Of a stretch of 64,000 nt of DNA, positions 10,024 to 20,700 are shown piece after piece; within the stretch, counting starts at the first letter, position 1, and each line of letters opens with the position of its first letter. The stretch is from Clostridiales bacterium (GTDB taxonomy: Bacteria; Bacillota; Clostridia; Lachnospirales; Lachnospiraceae). The notes below the pieces were generated by a model. It did no database searches and was not told the origin of the DNA. It saw only the letters and a list, made by a program, of their open reading frames with translations. The position numbers and the translations under genes were made by a program. The stretch covers positions 1 through 64,000 of the forward strand of contig JAAYTK010000062.1 in assembly GCA_012523775.1 (NCBI GenBank), in the 5' to 3' direction.

Positions 10024-11124
10024 TCAATACTGCTGCTTTATATGCTTCCTCTTCAGTATACACAATAAACCAAAGAATACAGGTATAATATACTGAAAGA
10101 CCAGATTAATGTTCAAGATTATAAATCTGAAAAAATAATCGAATTCGAATTGTGTGGAGCTTACAATATAAGAAAGATAATAACTGATTATGGCCAAAGG
10201 CAGAAACAGAAAACCTCTCTCCCTTATCCCGAATAACCACTGAATCAATCGCATAAGAATAATAAACATAATACAGATTGTCACAAAATCCGATAGTATG
10301 CATATTAGTGTTACAAGAACCTCGAAGCGTTCAAATATATTAAAAAATGATATACTCTTTACGGTAATATAAAATGGAAAGGGAAGGTTGGCAGTCAATG
10401 CAGCACCCGTTATTCCATAAGTAAATATGGTTATAACAAAGCTAATAAATATAAAAATTATTGAACCTGACCAAAGCCTTCTTATTTGTTTTTTAGAGAG
10501 TGCTATCCCTAATTTATCGGCAAAGAACAGTATAAGAGTCAGATTGCCTCCAACAGCTATTACAGCCTTTGAAGCCCTGATGGTTGATGGAAAATTAATT
10601 GTTGACATAGGAAAAAGATAATCCGTTCTCAATCTGCCAACAGCACATACGAATAAAACTCCTATTAGAAGAATAATCGGTCCCAAGGCAAATTCCGAGA
10701 ATCTGAAAATCGTTTTGCTTCCCCTAAGAAGCGCATAATAAACCAGAATAAGTATGATCTGCATGAAGAAATCCGACCTGGTCTTTGGCATCAGGGTAAA
10801 CTGTAGTGTAAGAGAGTATATGTTTAGCTTTGCAGAAAGAGAAATTAAAATCCAGAATATATAGAGTAAAGTTATAAACTTCGCAAATACTCTCCCGCTT
10901 AGATGTACCATTATTTCATATAAATTAAGTCCCGGAAAGGACCTGATAAGAAGTAATATTCCAGCTGTAAGAGGCAATATGGCAAATACAGACCAAAATG
11001 GGCTTAAATATCCTCCTCTACCGGCTTCCCTTGCCAGCATAGAAGGTATTTGTCTTAAAACCGGAGAAAGAGATATAAACAGATACATAAATACAACCTG
11101 TCGCATAGTTAACTGCTTATTCAT
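10024..11124 (-). CDS. Spore germination permease, GerAB/GerKB family
   Basis: 10-TM APC-like protein, second partner in a gerA-type operon. Confidence 0.88.
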   Translation of the reverse strand: MNKQLTMRQVVFMYLFISLSPVLRQIPSMLAREAGRGGYLSPFWSVFAILPLTAGILLLIRSFPGLNLYEIMVHLSGRVFAKFITLLYIFWILISLSAKLNIYSLTLQFTLMPKTRSDFFMQIILILVYYALLRGSKTIFRFSEFALGPIILLIGVLFVCAVGRLRTDYLFPMSTINFPSTIRASKAVIAVGGNLTLILFFADKLGIALSKKQIRRLWSGSIIFIFISFVITIFTYGITGAALTANLPFPFYITVKSISFFNIFERFEVLVTLICILSDFVTICIMFIILMRLIQWLFGIRERGFLFLPLAIISYYLSYIVSSTQFEFDYFFRFIILNINLVFQYIIPVFFGLLCILKRKHIKQQY

Positions 11125-11133
11125 ATAGATACC

Positions 11134-11322
11134 TCATTTCATATGTTTTTCCAAAGTATAGACAATGCTTGGAATGTACGGATAAATCATTCGGACAATT
11201 CCTAATGCAAGGCCTATCACAGACAAAAGCAGAAAAAGACAAATATTGCGCTTCTTTTTTAATAATTCATCCTTCTCCTTTATGAACGTTATTAAGAGTA
11301 AGCCTCCAAAGACATATATCAT
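11134..11322 (-). CDS. Small membrane protein in the germination operon (62 aa)
   Basis: Two predicted TM segments; fits between gerC-like and gerB-like genes. Confidence 0.6.
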   Translation of the reverse strand: MIYVFGGLLLITFIKEKDELLKKKRNICLFLLLSVIGLALGIVRMIYPYIPSIVYTLEKHMK

Positions 11323-11344
11323 TTTAACCTCCGTTTAATCTTTA

Positions 11345-12436
11345 CTAGTTTAGAATGAATGATTTTGTAATCTGTGAGTTAACGTTAAATTCATATTCTA
11401 TCTCGGATATTTTATCCTTCCAATTATACTCATACTCACTCCATTTTCTTGTATGCTGATTTTGAATCAATCTGGCTATCTGAAGAATATCTCTGCCTGT
11501 ATTTTTCGAATAGTCTGTGGCCTTTTTCATTATTTCGATTATATAATCATTCTGCATATCAGTGAGACGATTAAGCTCTTCAAAGGTAAATATATCTTCC
11601 CTTATATTAATTTCCTTAATCATTGTTTCAAAATCCAATTTAATGACAATTCTAATACTATTATCCTGTATCTCTGATTTTATATGACTCTTTGAATAGG
11701 ATATGGATAAACCTACATTATCATCTAGATATATTGGATAGGCTCTTATTATATCCTTAATAAAATTAACTCCGGAAGAGGTCTCCATATCAAGATAGTC
11801 CGCCAATATATTATTTTCGAATACCGCATATCCCTGTAATAGGAACGAGCCCTCCTCTGCAACCAGATATGGTATGATTCCGATTGTTATATCATTTTCC
11901 AATTCATTCAATACATTAACTAAGGTGTTATCATTTCTTGTGACAAGCTCCTCCTGCTTTTGCTCAACAGCCTTCATATCTTCATGTATTATCTGGCCTT
12001 TTTCAAGGCTTTGTGCAATAAATTCAGATGCATCCATATCCTTTGTAACAAAGAGTAAGGATTCCATTTTGACTGTCTCATCTCTGGAAAGAAAATCAAT
12101 GCAAATGTCCAACCCCCTTTTAGCTGCCCCCTCACCCAAAAGAAAGAATCCTGTATTTGCTATTGATACAGTCTTTTTGTCCTTCAGTCTAAAGTTTTGA
12201 AAAGCCGCATAAGGAGTGGCACCTGAACCCTTAGATGTTACTTCCTGACCGGCGGAGCCCTTCTCGGTATCTGCTCCCTTTTCTCCGCTGTATAATGCAG
12301 TAATTACATACTCCCCATCTGAAAAATCTATCCCGATGACATGAACCAAATTTATCTCGTCTATTTCTCTGCGGTTCATATCATGACTGCATCCACAGAT
12401 TAAAATGGGAAAAAGCAATATTATCAGCTTTTTCAT
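11345..12436 (-). CDS. Ger(x)C family spore germination lipoprotein
   Basis: Lipobox LICGCSHD, NRREIDEINLVHVIGIDF motif. Confidence 0.9.
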   Translation of the reverse strand: MKKLIILLFPILICGCSHDMNRREIDEINLVHVIGIDFSDGEYVITALYSGEKGADTEKGSAGQEVTSKGSGATPYAAFQNFRLKDKKTVSIANTGFFLLGEGAAKRGLDICIDFLSRDETVKMESLLFVTKDMDASEFIAQSLEKGQIIHEDMKAVEQKQEELVTRNDNTLVNVLNELENDITIGIIPYLVAEEGSFLLQGYAVFENNILADYLDMETSSGVNFIKDIIRAYPIYLDDNVGLSISYSKSHIKSEIQDNSIRIVIKLDFETMIKEINIREDIFTFEELNRLTDMQNDYIIEIMKKATDYSKNTGRDILQIARLIQNQHTRKWSEYEYNWKDKISEIEYEFNVNSQITKSFILN

Positions 12437-13881
12437 AACCTATCCCTCCGCTCACTCTGCATTGACTTACGCTTTTGAAAGTATTTAATCGGGAAACGGA
12501 ATATCGTATCTCTTATATTTCTCTCCTCCACATCAACAAAAGGTGATATATAGGCTATACCGTAATTGTTCAGGCTGCAAAGATGTGTTATGAGTATTAT
12601 TAATCCGATTGCAAGGCCAAAAAAACCGGCCACAGCCGCCAATACCGTAAGTAAAAATCTGGACAACCTTATACCACTGCTTAAGTCCTGGTTAGGCATG
12701 ATAAACCCCGATATCCCTGCCAACGCGACTATTACTACGACCGCCGGTGATATAAGATTTGCCGCAACAGCCGATTGTCCTACCACCAGACCACCGAGAA
12801 TCGACATGGCTGTGCCTACGGCTTTCGGAAGCCTTAAACCTGCTTCTATCAAAATCTCAAATGATATCAATAGCCCCAGCACTTCTGATGCGGAAGAAAA
12901 AGGTACATTTTGCTTGGCTGCCTGTGTCGACAGAGCAAGCTGTACCGGCAGCATCTGAACCTGATAGGTAGTTGCCGCAATATAAAATGCAGGCAAAAAT
13001 AAAGTAACTATCATAGACATATACCTAATGATTCTAAGAGAGGATCCTATAAAGAAATGGTTTGCATAATCGTCCGGAGACTGCATCAGCATGGGAAGCT
13101 GGCATGGCAGAAGGTACGCAAAGGGTATCCCGTCCACCACAAGTGCCACTCTTCCGTCAGATAAATTAGCGGCAACCCGATCAGGTCTTTGCGTATACAT
13201 AATCTGCGGAAAAATACTGTGTTTGTTCTCGACCAGAAACTCCTCTATAAATGCAGGAGTAGATATATTGTCAATATCTATTTCGTTAATGATAGTGCGT
13301 ATTTTGTTCACAGTTGCCGAATCGGCAATACCGTTTATATATATTAAGGCTATGTCGGTTTTTGATATACGACCGGCTGATAACGTTTCTACAACCAAAT
13401 GCTCCGATCTGATTCTTCTTCGGATTAATGCAGTGTTCATACGCATAACTTCAATAAAAGATTCCTTAGAGCCCTTCATCACATTCTCTTCCGAGGGTTC
13501 CTGAATAGATCTTTTCTCAAACATTCTTATGTCATATACAATAGCTTTTTCTTCGGTATCAAATATTAATGCCACCATTCCGCTCAGAACATATTTTAAT
13601 AAGAGCTGATAATCAGCTTCTTCCTTGGTAAACACATGATAGGTACCGCCTTCCAATAAATAATCCATCATAGCCCGCTCTGTCATGCAGCCGCTTAAAT
13701 ATGGGTCAAATTTCAGTGACCTGAATACCGCCTCATCAAATAATGACTGATTTATTAGCCCATCCACACAAAATAAATGTACGGTTATTCCGTTCTGGTT
13801 GATTTTTATCGGTCGGACAATTACGTCTCCACTATTATTAAAGAGCTCCTTAAGCCAAGCCGAATTTATTCTGTTCATCAT
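12433..13881 (-). CDS. Spore germination protein, GerA family
   Basis: DIALIYINGIADSATVNKIR, TQRPDRVAANLSDGRVALVVDGIPFAYLLP motifs. Confidence 0.93.
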   Translation of the reverse strand: MMNRINSAWLKELFNNSGDVIVRPIKINQNGITVHLFCVDGLINQSLFDEAVFRSLKFDPYLSGCMTERAMMDYLLEGGTYHVFTKEEADYQLLLKYVLSGMVALIFDTEEKAIVYDIRMFEKRSIQEPSEENVMKGSKESFIEVMRMNTALIRRRIRSEHLVVETLSAGRISKTDIALIYINGIADSATVNKIRTIINEIDIDNISTPAFIEEFLVENKHSIFPQIMYTQRPDRVAANLSDGRVALVVDGIPFAYLLPCQLPMLMQSPDDYANHFFIGSSLRIIRYMSMIVTLFLPAFYIAATTYQVQMLPVQLALSTQAAKQNVPFSSASEVLGLLISFEILIEAGLRLPKAVGTAMSILGGLVVGQSAVAANLISPAVVVIVALAGISGFIMPNQDLSSGIRLSRFLLTVLAAVAGFFGLAIGLIILITHLCSLNNYGIAYISPFVDVEERNIRDTIFRFPIKYFQKRKSMQSERRDRL

Positions 13882-14043
13882 ATACAGCCCTCACCTTAAC
13901 AAATATAGAGCAAATATCTATATCTATATTTTCCTTATAATACCGAAAATATGCAAAATATCGGAATAAAAATAAGGCTCCTGCATATTATGCAAAAGCC
14001 CATTGTCTGAATTCCTAATAATTTATCTTTAGTTAAAAACGGA

Positions 14044-14304
14044 TTAATAGAAGTAGTCATCTATCATATCCTTAATATGTACCGGAAACACCATTCCCTT
14101 AGCTAATATCTTCAGAAATAATTCTGCTTCACCTTCATCATCTGTAATATTTTCTACATAGCAATAATTATTCGTTTCATTATCATTACTTCCAACTCTT
14201 ATACATTCTAAGCTATAGAGTGCGTTTTTAAAGATTAGATTATAAACAATTTCAATATTCTCATCTTTTGCAGAAGTAGTTATGGTTCTTAATGACTGGC
14301 TCAT
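14044..14304 (-). CDS. Small DUF6514-like protein
   Basis: 86-aa ORF; YSLECIRVGSNDNE...VENITDDEGEAELFLKILA pattern; family call is tentative. Confidence 0.5.
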   Translation of the reverse strand: MSQSLRTITTSAKDENIEIVYNLIFKNALYSLECIRVGSNDNETNNYCYVENITDDEGEAELFLKILAKGMVFPVHIKDMIDDYFY

Positions 14305-14542
14305 AATAACTAGTCCACCCCTTTAGTATAATATTTATAATTAATTATATCAGTTATCTTAAAATAATAATATATGAATTCATGATTTTAATTATGTAAT
14401 TAATAGAACAGAATCCATAATACACCAGTCACTAATACATAAAATGAATATATAGGCAAACTATCTCACTTATAAACAAATTAAGGTTTAAATATATGTA
14501 AGGACAAGATTATGCAGTCAAATAATCCTGTCCTGAAAGTTC

Positions 14543-17500
14543 TTATAATTCAATCGGTTCTACTTCTGCCATTTGCTTATAAACAGAATACCGTTCCTTA
14601 GCCTGCCTTTCGGCCCGTGCAAATAATTCTTCGGCAGCCTCAGGATATGCCTTAGCCAATGAACTATAACGTACCTGTTGCATTATATATTCCCTAAAGC
14701 TTTCCGTTGGCTCCTTTGAATCAAGAATAAACGGATTCTTTCCCTCCTTCCTCAGCATTGGATTATATCTGTAAAGATGCCAATATCCGGCCTGCACCGC
14801 CTTCTTTATATTAGCCATGCTTCTGCCCATGCCTTCCTTGATTCCATGATTTATACAGGGGGAATAGCATATTATAAGCGAGGGACCCTTATAGCTTTCT
14901 GCCTCTCTTAATGCCCTGATAAGCTGTGTATTATCTGCATGTATCCCGACCTGAGCAACATAGACATTTCCGTAGGTCATCATCATCCTTCCCAGATCCT
15001 TTTTCCCCTGCTTTTTCCCGGAGGCGGCAAACTTAGCGATGGCTGCCGTCGGTGTGGACTTGGATGCCTGACCGCCTGTATTTGAGTAAACCTCTGTATC
15101 AAATACAAGCACATTCACATCCTCGCCGGAGGCAAGCACATGATCCAACCCTCCATAGCCTATATCATAGGCCCATCCGTCGCCGCCAACAAGCCAAATC
15201 GACCTTTTTGAAAGATAATCCTTATTATCCTTAATATCATCAACCAGATTCATTATTTCCACATCGGTCGAGGTAAAATCCTCCAGTAAATTCAGTAATT
15301 TTTCACCGGCCTTCGACGAAAGCTTTCCGTCCTCTTTATAGTGAATCCAGTCATGAAACGCTTCCTTTAGCTTATCCTCTATATTCATTCCGTTAAGTTT
15401 TCTCATTGTTTCTTCCAGTTTATTTCGTATTTGCTTTACTCCCAAGTACATGCCAAAGCCATATTCCGCATTATCCTCAAACAGCGAATTAGCCCAGGAA
15501 GGACCCTTACATTCTTCATTTACGGTATAAGCCGTACTTGGAGCGGAGGATGCCCATATGGATGAACAACCGGTGGCATTGGCAATCATCATTCTCTCAC
15601 CGAATAACTGAGTAACAAGCTTAATATATGGGGTCTCACCGCAGCCTGCACAGGCTCCCGAAAATTCAATCAAAGGAGGCATGAATTGACTGTCCTTAAA
15701 CGACTGTCCATATGCCAGATCCTTCTTAAATCGAACCTTGTCGATAGCAAATTCCCAATTGGGTATTTCATTGGGAAGCTGACTTTCAATGGGTTTCATG
15801 ATTAATGCCTTGCCCTTAGCGGGACATATGTCGGCACAATTACCACAGCCTGTACAATCCATAGGACTAATCTGAATTTTATAATGAAGTCCCTCAAAGG
15901 CTTTGCCGGTTGCCTTCTTTGTAACGAAGGTTTCCGGTGCCTGACTCAACTCATCATCGTTTAGTAAAAACGGTCTGATGACAGCATGGGGACATACCAA
16001 TGAGCATTGATTACATTGAATACAGCGCTCGACAATCCATTCAGGAACGTTCACCGCTATGCCTCTCTTTTCATAGGCTGTGGTTCCGGACGGGAAACTA
16101 CCGTCCTCTCTGCCTGAAAATGCACTGACAGGAAGCTCCCCACCCTTCATCTCAGACATTGGACGCATTACTTTTCTAATAAATTCCGGTTCTTTTACTT
16201 TATCCTCGTCATCATCCTTCAAATCTATCCAGTCCGCCGGTATCTCTATCTCCCGTATGGCATTGATACCCTGATCTACGGCTTCATGATTCATCTTTAC
16301 TACCTTTTCACCCTTATTGCCGTACATCTTAACGATGACATCCTTAAGCTCCTTAATATAGACATCTTCAGGCAGTAAATTAGTAAGCTTAAAAAAAGCT
16401 CCCTGCATTACCATGTTAATTCTATTCCCAAGACCTATCTCTTCAGCTATTTTAATTGCGTTGACGGTGTAAAAACGTGCTTTCTTTTTAGCGAGCTTTC
16501 GCTTCATCTTTGAAGGAAGTTGTTTATTGAGCTCCTCCTCATTCCATTGAGTGTTGAGCACAAATATACCTCCCGTTTTTAAGCTCTCCAACAGATCATA
16601 CTTATTGACATATGATGGATTGTGACACGCAACATAATCCGCATTATTGACCAAATACGTCGAGCGTATCGGATGATTGGAGAATCTCAGATGAGATACT
16701 GTTACTCCTCCTGATTTCTTAGAATCATAGTCGAAATATGCCTGCACCTTCATATCTGAATTGTCACCAATAATCTTAATGGCCTGTTTATTGGCTCCGA
16801 CTGTTCCGTCTGATCCAAGCCCCCATATCTGACAAGCCTTCAAATCCTCCGGCTCCACATCTATACCCTCTATAGTTTTTAGAGATGTCTTTGTTACATC
16901 GTCGATTATTCCGATTGTAAATGAATTCTTTGGTTGTGACTGCTTTAAATTTTCATATACTGCAGCGATCTGACCCGGTGTTGTATCCTTGGACGCAAGA
17001 CCGTATCTTCCGCCAACTATCAAGGGCGGATTTGCCACATCCTTATATGCCGAGCATACATCCACATAGAGAGGTTCACCGACTGCACCGGGTTCCTTGG
17101 TTCGGTCCAGAACGGCGATTGCTTTGACGGTTGACGGTATCGCTTCCAACAGATGACTGACAGAAAACGGCCTGTATAAACGGACCTTAATAAGTCCGTA
17201 CTTTTCACCTCTATTATTATAATAATCGATGGTCTGCTCTATTGTCTCGGTTACAGAACCCATGGCAATAATTACATACTCTGAATCTTCGGCACCATAG
17301 TAGTCAAACAGATGATATTGCCTTCCTGTTATCTTCGCCATGCTGTTCATATACTCTTCTACAGTATAGATTAAATCATAGTAAAATTGATTTGAAGCCT
17401 CCCTGCCCTGAAAATATATATCAGAGTTCTGCGCAGTTCCCCTAAAGAAGGGATTATTAGGTGAAAGTGCACGCTCTTTAAATGCTTTAACCGCATCCAT

Positions 17501-18088
17501 ATCCAATAGCTCTGCGTAATCCTTATATTCCATCAAATCTATTTTCTGTACCTCATGAGAGGTGCGAAATCCATCGAAGAAATGTACAAAGGGCAGGCGT
17601 CCTTTTACTGCAGACAGGTGTGCTATCGGAGCTAAATCAGCCACCTCCTGGACAGATCCCGAAGCAAGCATAGCACATCCTGTCTGTCTTACTGCCATCA
17701 CATCCTGATGATCGCCAAAAATACTTAGAGCATGTGTAGCTATAGCCCTGGCACTTACATGAATGACACCGGGAAGAAGCTCTCCTGCTATCTTATAAAT
17801 ATTCGGTATCATAAGCAATAGACCCTGTGAAGCCGTAAAAGTGGTTGATAGTGCCCCTGCCTGCAAAGACCCGTGAAAGGCACCGCTTGCCCCGGCCTCT
17901 GACTGCATCTCCACCACATTCACTGTCTGACCGAATATATTCTTTCTTCCGCCAGCAGCCCATTCATCAGTTGACTCGGCCATACCTGAGGACGGAGTAA
18001 TGGGATATATGGCCGCAACCTCGGTAAAAGCATAGGCTACATAAGCCGCCGCTGTATTACCATCCATAGTCATAGAAAGTTTTGCCAT
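14543..18088 (-). CDS. nifJ: Pyruvate:ferredoxin (flavodoxin) oxidoreductase
   Basis: About 1181-aa single-chain PFOR: AAAYVAYAFTEVAAIYPITPSS, two 4Fe-4S motifs, TPP GDGWAYDIGYGGLDHVLASGEDVNVLVFDTEVYSNTGGQ. Start trimmed to MAKLSMTMDGN. Confidence 0.96.
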   Translation of the reverse strand: MAKLSMTMDGNTAAAYVAYAFTEVAAIYPITPSSGMAESTDEWAAGGRKNIFGQTVNVVEMQSEAGASGAFHGSLQAGALSTTFTASQGLLLMIPNIYKIAGELLPGVIHVSARAIATHALSIFGDHQDVMAVRQTGCAMLASGSVQEVADLAPIAHLSAVKGRLPFVHFFDGFRTSHEVQKIDLMEYKDYAELLDMDAVKAFKERALSPNNPFFRGTAQNSDIYFQGREASNQFYYDLIYTVEEYMNSMAKITGRQYHLFDYYGAEDSEYVIIAMGSVTETIEQTIDYYNNRGEKYGLIKVRLYRPFSVSHLLEAIPSTVKAIAVLDRTKEPGAVGEPLYVDVCSAYKDVANPPLIVGGRYGLASKDTTPGQIAAVYENLKQSQPKNSFTIGIIDDVTKTSLKTIEGIDVEPEDLKACQIWGLGSDGTVGANKQAIKIIGDNSDMKVQAYFDYDSKKSGGVTVSHLRFSNHPIRSTYLVNNADYVACHNPSYVNKYDLLESLKTGGIFVLNTQWNEEELNKQLPSKMKRKLAKKKARFYTVNAIKIAEEIGLGNRINMVMQGAFFKLTNLLPEDVYIKELKDVIVKMYGNKGEKVVKMNHEAVDQGINAIREIEIPADWIDLKDDDEDKVKEPEFIRKVMRPMSEMKGGELPVSAFSGREDGSFPSGTTAYEKRGIAVNVPEWIVERCIQCNQCSLVCPHAVIRPFLLNDDELSQAPETFVTKKATGKAFEGLHYKIQISPMDCTGCGNCADICPAKGKALIMKPIESQLPNEIPNWEFAIDKVRFKKDLAYGQSFKDSQFMPPLIEFSGACAGCGETPYIKLVTQLFGERMMIANATGCSSIWASSAPSTAYTVNEECKGPSWANSLFEDNAEYGFGMYLGVKQIRNKLEETMRKLNGMNIEDKLKEAFHDWIHYKEDGKLSSKAGEKLLNLLEDFTSTDVEIMNLVDDIKDNKDYLSKRSIWLVGGDGWAYDIGYGGLDHVLASGEDVNVLVFDTEVYSNTGGQASKSTPTAAIAKFAASGKKQGKKDLGRMMMTYGNVYVAQVGIHADNTQLIRALREAESYKGPSLIICYSPCINHGIKEGMGRSMANIKKAVQAGYWHLYRYNPMLRKEGKNPFILDSKEPTESFREYIMQQVRYSSLAKAYPEAAEELFARAERQAKERYSVYKQMAEVEPIEL

Positions 18089-18101
18089 CTGATTCTCTCC
18101 T

Positions 18102-18296
18102 TTATAATTTACTTCCGTTATCAACCCATTCTTTTGCATCGATGACAGCCTCTTCACAGGGCTTGCCGACCATATCAACCTTGTAAAAGCCTTCGAAATT
18201 CTGCCACGCCGCCGTGCCCTCCTTATTTGTAGGTTCTATCTTCCCGAGCCTTTTATTCTCCTTACCGTGAAAATTATATTCATCCTTAACGTTCAT
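18102..18296 (-). CDS. Uncharacterised 64-aa soluble protein immediately upstream of PFOR
   Basis: RBS-like aggaggta upstream; 13 nt from the PFOR start on the same strand. Confidence 0.55.
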   Translation of the reverse strand: MNVKDEYNFHGKENKRLGKIEPTNKEGTAAWQNFEGFYKVDMVGKPCEEAVIDAKEWVDNGSKL

Positions 18297-18417
18297 AAAA
18301 TACCTCCTTAATAAATTTAATCTGCAGTTTACTGACTTAGTATGTATACATTGTTTCCCTTTTCACGGCTATCTATTACTAAATTCATTTTTTATTGAAT
18401 AGACGAACCATAAAAAA

Positions 18418-18449
18418 GACTGTTAAATGCTCCGTGTCATTTAACAGTC
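18418..18449 (-). terminator. Rho-independent terminator after degV-like gene
   Basis: Perfect 12-bp stem GACTGTTAAATG/CATTTAACAGTC followed by TTTTTTAT on the minus strand. Confidence 0.85.
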
Positions 18450-18469
18450 AGTATAAATAATACTTATTT

Positions 18470-19321
18470 TTATTTACTTATATACAGAATTCCGAGAGTA
18501 TTGGGCCCGCAGTGACTCGATATAACCCCTCCCGCACGGGTTACCAGAACCTCTTTAAATATTTTCAGTCCCTCCAGATATTGCTTGATTTCATCGACAA
18601 CCTCCTTTGCGCAGCCCGAATGCGTTATAAATACTCTGTCAGACTCCGCATTCAGATATTGCTCCTTTCTATCCTGGGCATATTTTAGAAGCACTGATTT
18701 GATATTTCCTCTGTACTTCTTTCCTACGACCATCTTACCGTCATTAACAACTATCTCCGGCTTAAGCCTCAATGTATTGGCAAGTAACGCCGCCACCCCG
18801 GAGCATCTTCCGCCACGGTGAAGGAATGTCAGTGTATTTACTACAAAGCTTGCCCTAACCTTTGAATTGATTTCACTGTTATCCTTAAGAATATCTTCGA
18901 CAGACGCTCCGTTCTTTGCCATTATTGCCGCTCGAAGAACCTGTAGACCGATTCCTGTAGAAAGACTCTTTGAATCTACGACAAAAATTCTGTCATAACC
19001 CATGTTCTGTGCTGCTAGTCTAATTACATTACAGGTTGCCGACATCAGTTCTGATATTCCAAAGAATATGATATCTAATCCCTTTTTAACAAAAGGCTCT
19101 AAAAATGCAATCGCATCGCCTATAGTTGGAGCAGCTGTTTTCGGTGTCTGACCTGTTTCATCGGACCAACTATATATTTCATCCGGGGAAATCTCAACTC
19201 CGTCCTTCTTGGTTTTGTCTCCCAAGGAAATCATTAACGGAATTATACTAATATCATACTTTTCCAGTAAATCACTTGATAAATCACAGGTACTGTCTGA
19301 AACAACTTTGATATTACTCAT
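18470..19321 (-). CDS. DegV family (fatty-acid-binding) protein
   Basis: VSDSTCDLSSDLLEKYDISIIPLMI, GRCSGVAALLANTLRLKPEI. Confidence 0.93.
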   Translation of the reverse strand: MSNIKVVSDSTCDLSSDLLEKYDISIIPLMISLGDKTKKDGVEISPDEIYSWSDETGQTPKTAAPTIGDAIAFLEPFVKKGLDIIFFGISELMSATCNVIRLAAQNMGYDRIFVVDSKSLSTGIGLQVLRAAIMAKNGASVEDILKDNSEINSKVRASFVVNTLTFLHRGGRCSGVAALLANTLRLKPEIVVNDGKMVVGKKYRGNIKSVLLKYAQDRKEQYLNAESDRVFITHSGCAKEVVDEIKQYLEGLKIFKEVLVTRAGGVISSHCGPNTLGILYISK

Positions 19322-19442
19322 CAGCTTCTCTCCTTATCTAATCCGTGAAGGCTCTGATGAATCTTTACGGATACTATAGACTTATCATAGTGCGAAAATA
19401 TAACCTTGTCAACTCAAATCAAATCTTCCTTATAAGGATTTT

Positions 19443-20669
19443 CTATTCCGAAAGCAGTCTCTTTTCGCCCTCAATCGCCTGAAGCGGTGCGATATTTTGT
19501 GTAAATTCCAAGGTTCCTATATAATTGCCCTCATTATCTCTCACTGCAAGATAACGTATCATAATATATCTGTCACCCATTTTAATCCAAAAATCCTCAT
19601 GGTCCTTCTTTCCTGACATTAAATCCTCAACGATTTGCTCGACGATATGGACACTGGCAGGAGGATGACAGTTAGTAACCTTTCTGCCTATGACGGACTT
19701 GGCTCTTGGGAAAATACGCTCTGTACCATGTGAAAAATATTTTACAATACCGTCCTTATCTACAAATGTAACATCGACAGGCAGGGTATTCAGCATAGCT
19801 TCCAATTCCTTTTGGGTAAGAATCCCTGTCTCAAAAGTAATATAACCCGGTCCGGCAGGAACTTCACCCTCCTGTCTTTCCTTCTCTTCAACATTGACTC
19901 TTACAGGTTTCCATTCTCTTTTCGGCTCATATATACAGAATCCCAAGTCATGGCTTTCCCTGGCTATCTTTAACCATTCATCTTCATTTAGAGTATCTAA
20001 GGCCATAGGGAATAAGATGTTTTCCTCTTTAAAAATCATCTCATGAACCCGCTCTATAGACTCGGCTGCTTTTGTCGACAGATCCTTTGCGCTGCCTGAA
20101 TCTTCAATGAGTTTAATTACATTCTTAAGATCGGCTCTAATCTCGTCATCTACGCCCCACATCACCTTAGGAGGAGCAGTAATTCCGTATTTTTCAAGGT
20201 AGGGGAACAAAAGGTTTTCTTTTCTTATATAATGCTTATCGATTTCATATAATTTTGTGAATTCATCCTTCAGCCTTTGACGTATATCCGGGTTGTCATT
20301 CTCTAAAAGCTCTGAAATCAAAGGCTTTATCGTTTTATCCATCAGACGCTCCAGGGCTCGGTTTTCCATCTTAAATGTATGAACCGGATGTCCTGGAATT
20401 TCAGCAGGATTGTCGGGCATATGAATTTCCTCAATCGACCCCTTAAAAACAGCCGCATGAACATCGCAAAGCCTTTGGACTTCCTCTACAGGCATTCCTT
20501 CCTTAATCAGTTGATTTTCCATCATCGATATCTCGGTTGCAGACACCCCTTCAATAAGCTTGGCAAACCTTTCCTTAACCTCGTCAACGGTTTTTCCGTT
20601 ATGAAGCTCCATAATAAGCTCTTTTAATACCTTCTGACGATATTCTCTGTTGTTGATATGTTCGCTCAT
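19443..20669 (-). CDS. DUF438 domain protein with hemerythrin HHE-like and PAS regions
   Basis: KRQKVLKELIMELHNG-type N-terminus, HHE His/Glu pattern (ENLLFPYLEKYG, ENILFPMAL), C-terminal PAS (VTFVDKDGIVKYFS). Confidence 0.88.
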   Translation of the reverse strand: MSEHINNREYRQKVLKELIMELHNGKTVDEVKERFAKLIEGVSATEISMMENQLIKEGMPVEEVQRLCDVHAAVFKGSIEEIHMPDNPAEIPGHPVHTFKMENRALERLMDKTIKPLISELLENDNPDIRQRLKDEFTKLYEIDKHYIRKENLLFPYLEKYGITAPPKVMWGVDDEIRADLKNVIKLIEDSGSAKDLSTKAAESIERVHEMIFKEENILFPMALDTLNEDEWLKIARESHDLGFCIYEPKREWKPVRVNVEEKERQEGEVPAGPGYITFETGILTQKELEAMLNTLPVDVTFVDKDGIVKYFSHGTERIFPRAKSVIGRKVTNCHPPASVHIVEQIVEDLMSGKKDHEDFWIKMGDRYIMIRYLAVRDNEGNYIGTLEFTQNIAPLQAIEGEKRLLSE

Positions 20670-20700
20670 ATTTCTCCTCCTTCTGTGTGTGATTATTGTA

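Noticed and set aside
12566-12971. Plus-strand ORFs antisense to gerA (130 and 70 aa) and similar antisense ORFs across the window
   Set aside because: They lie opposite strongly conserved genes, have no RBS and show no recognisable domains.
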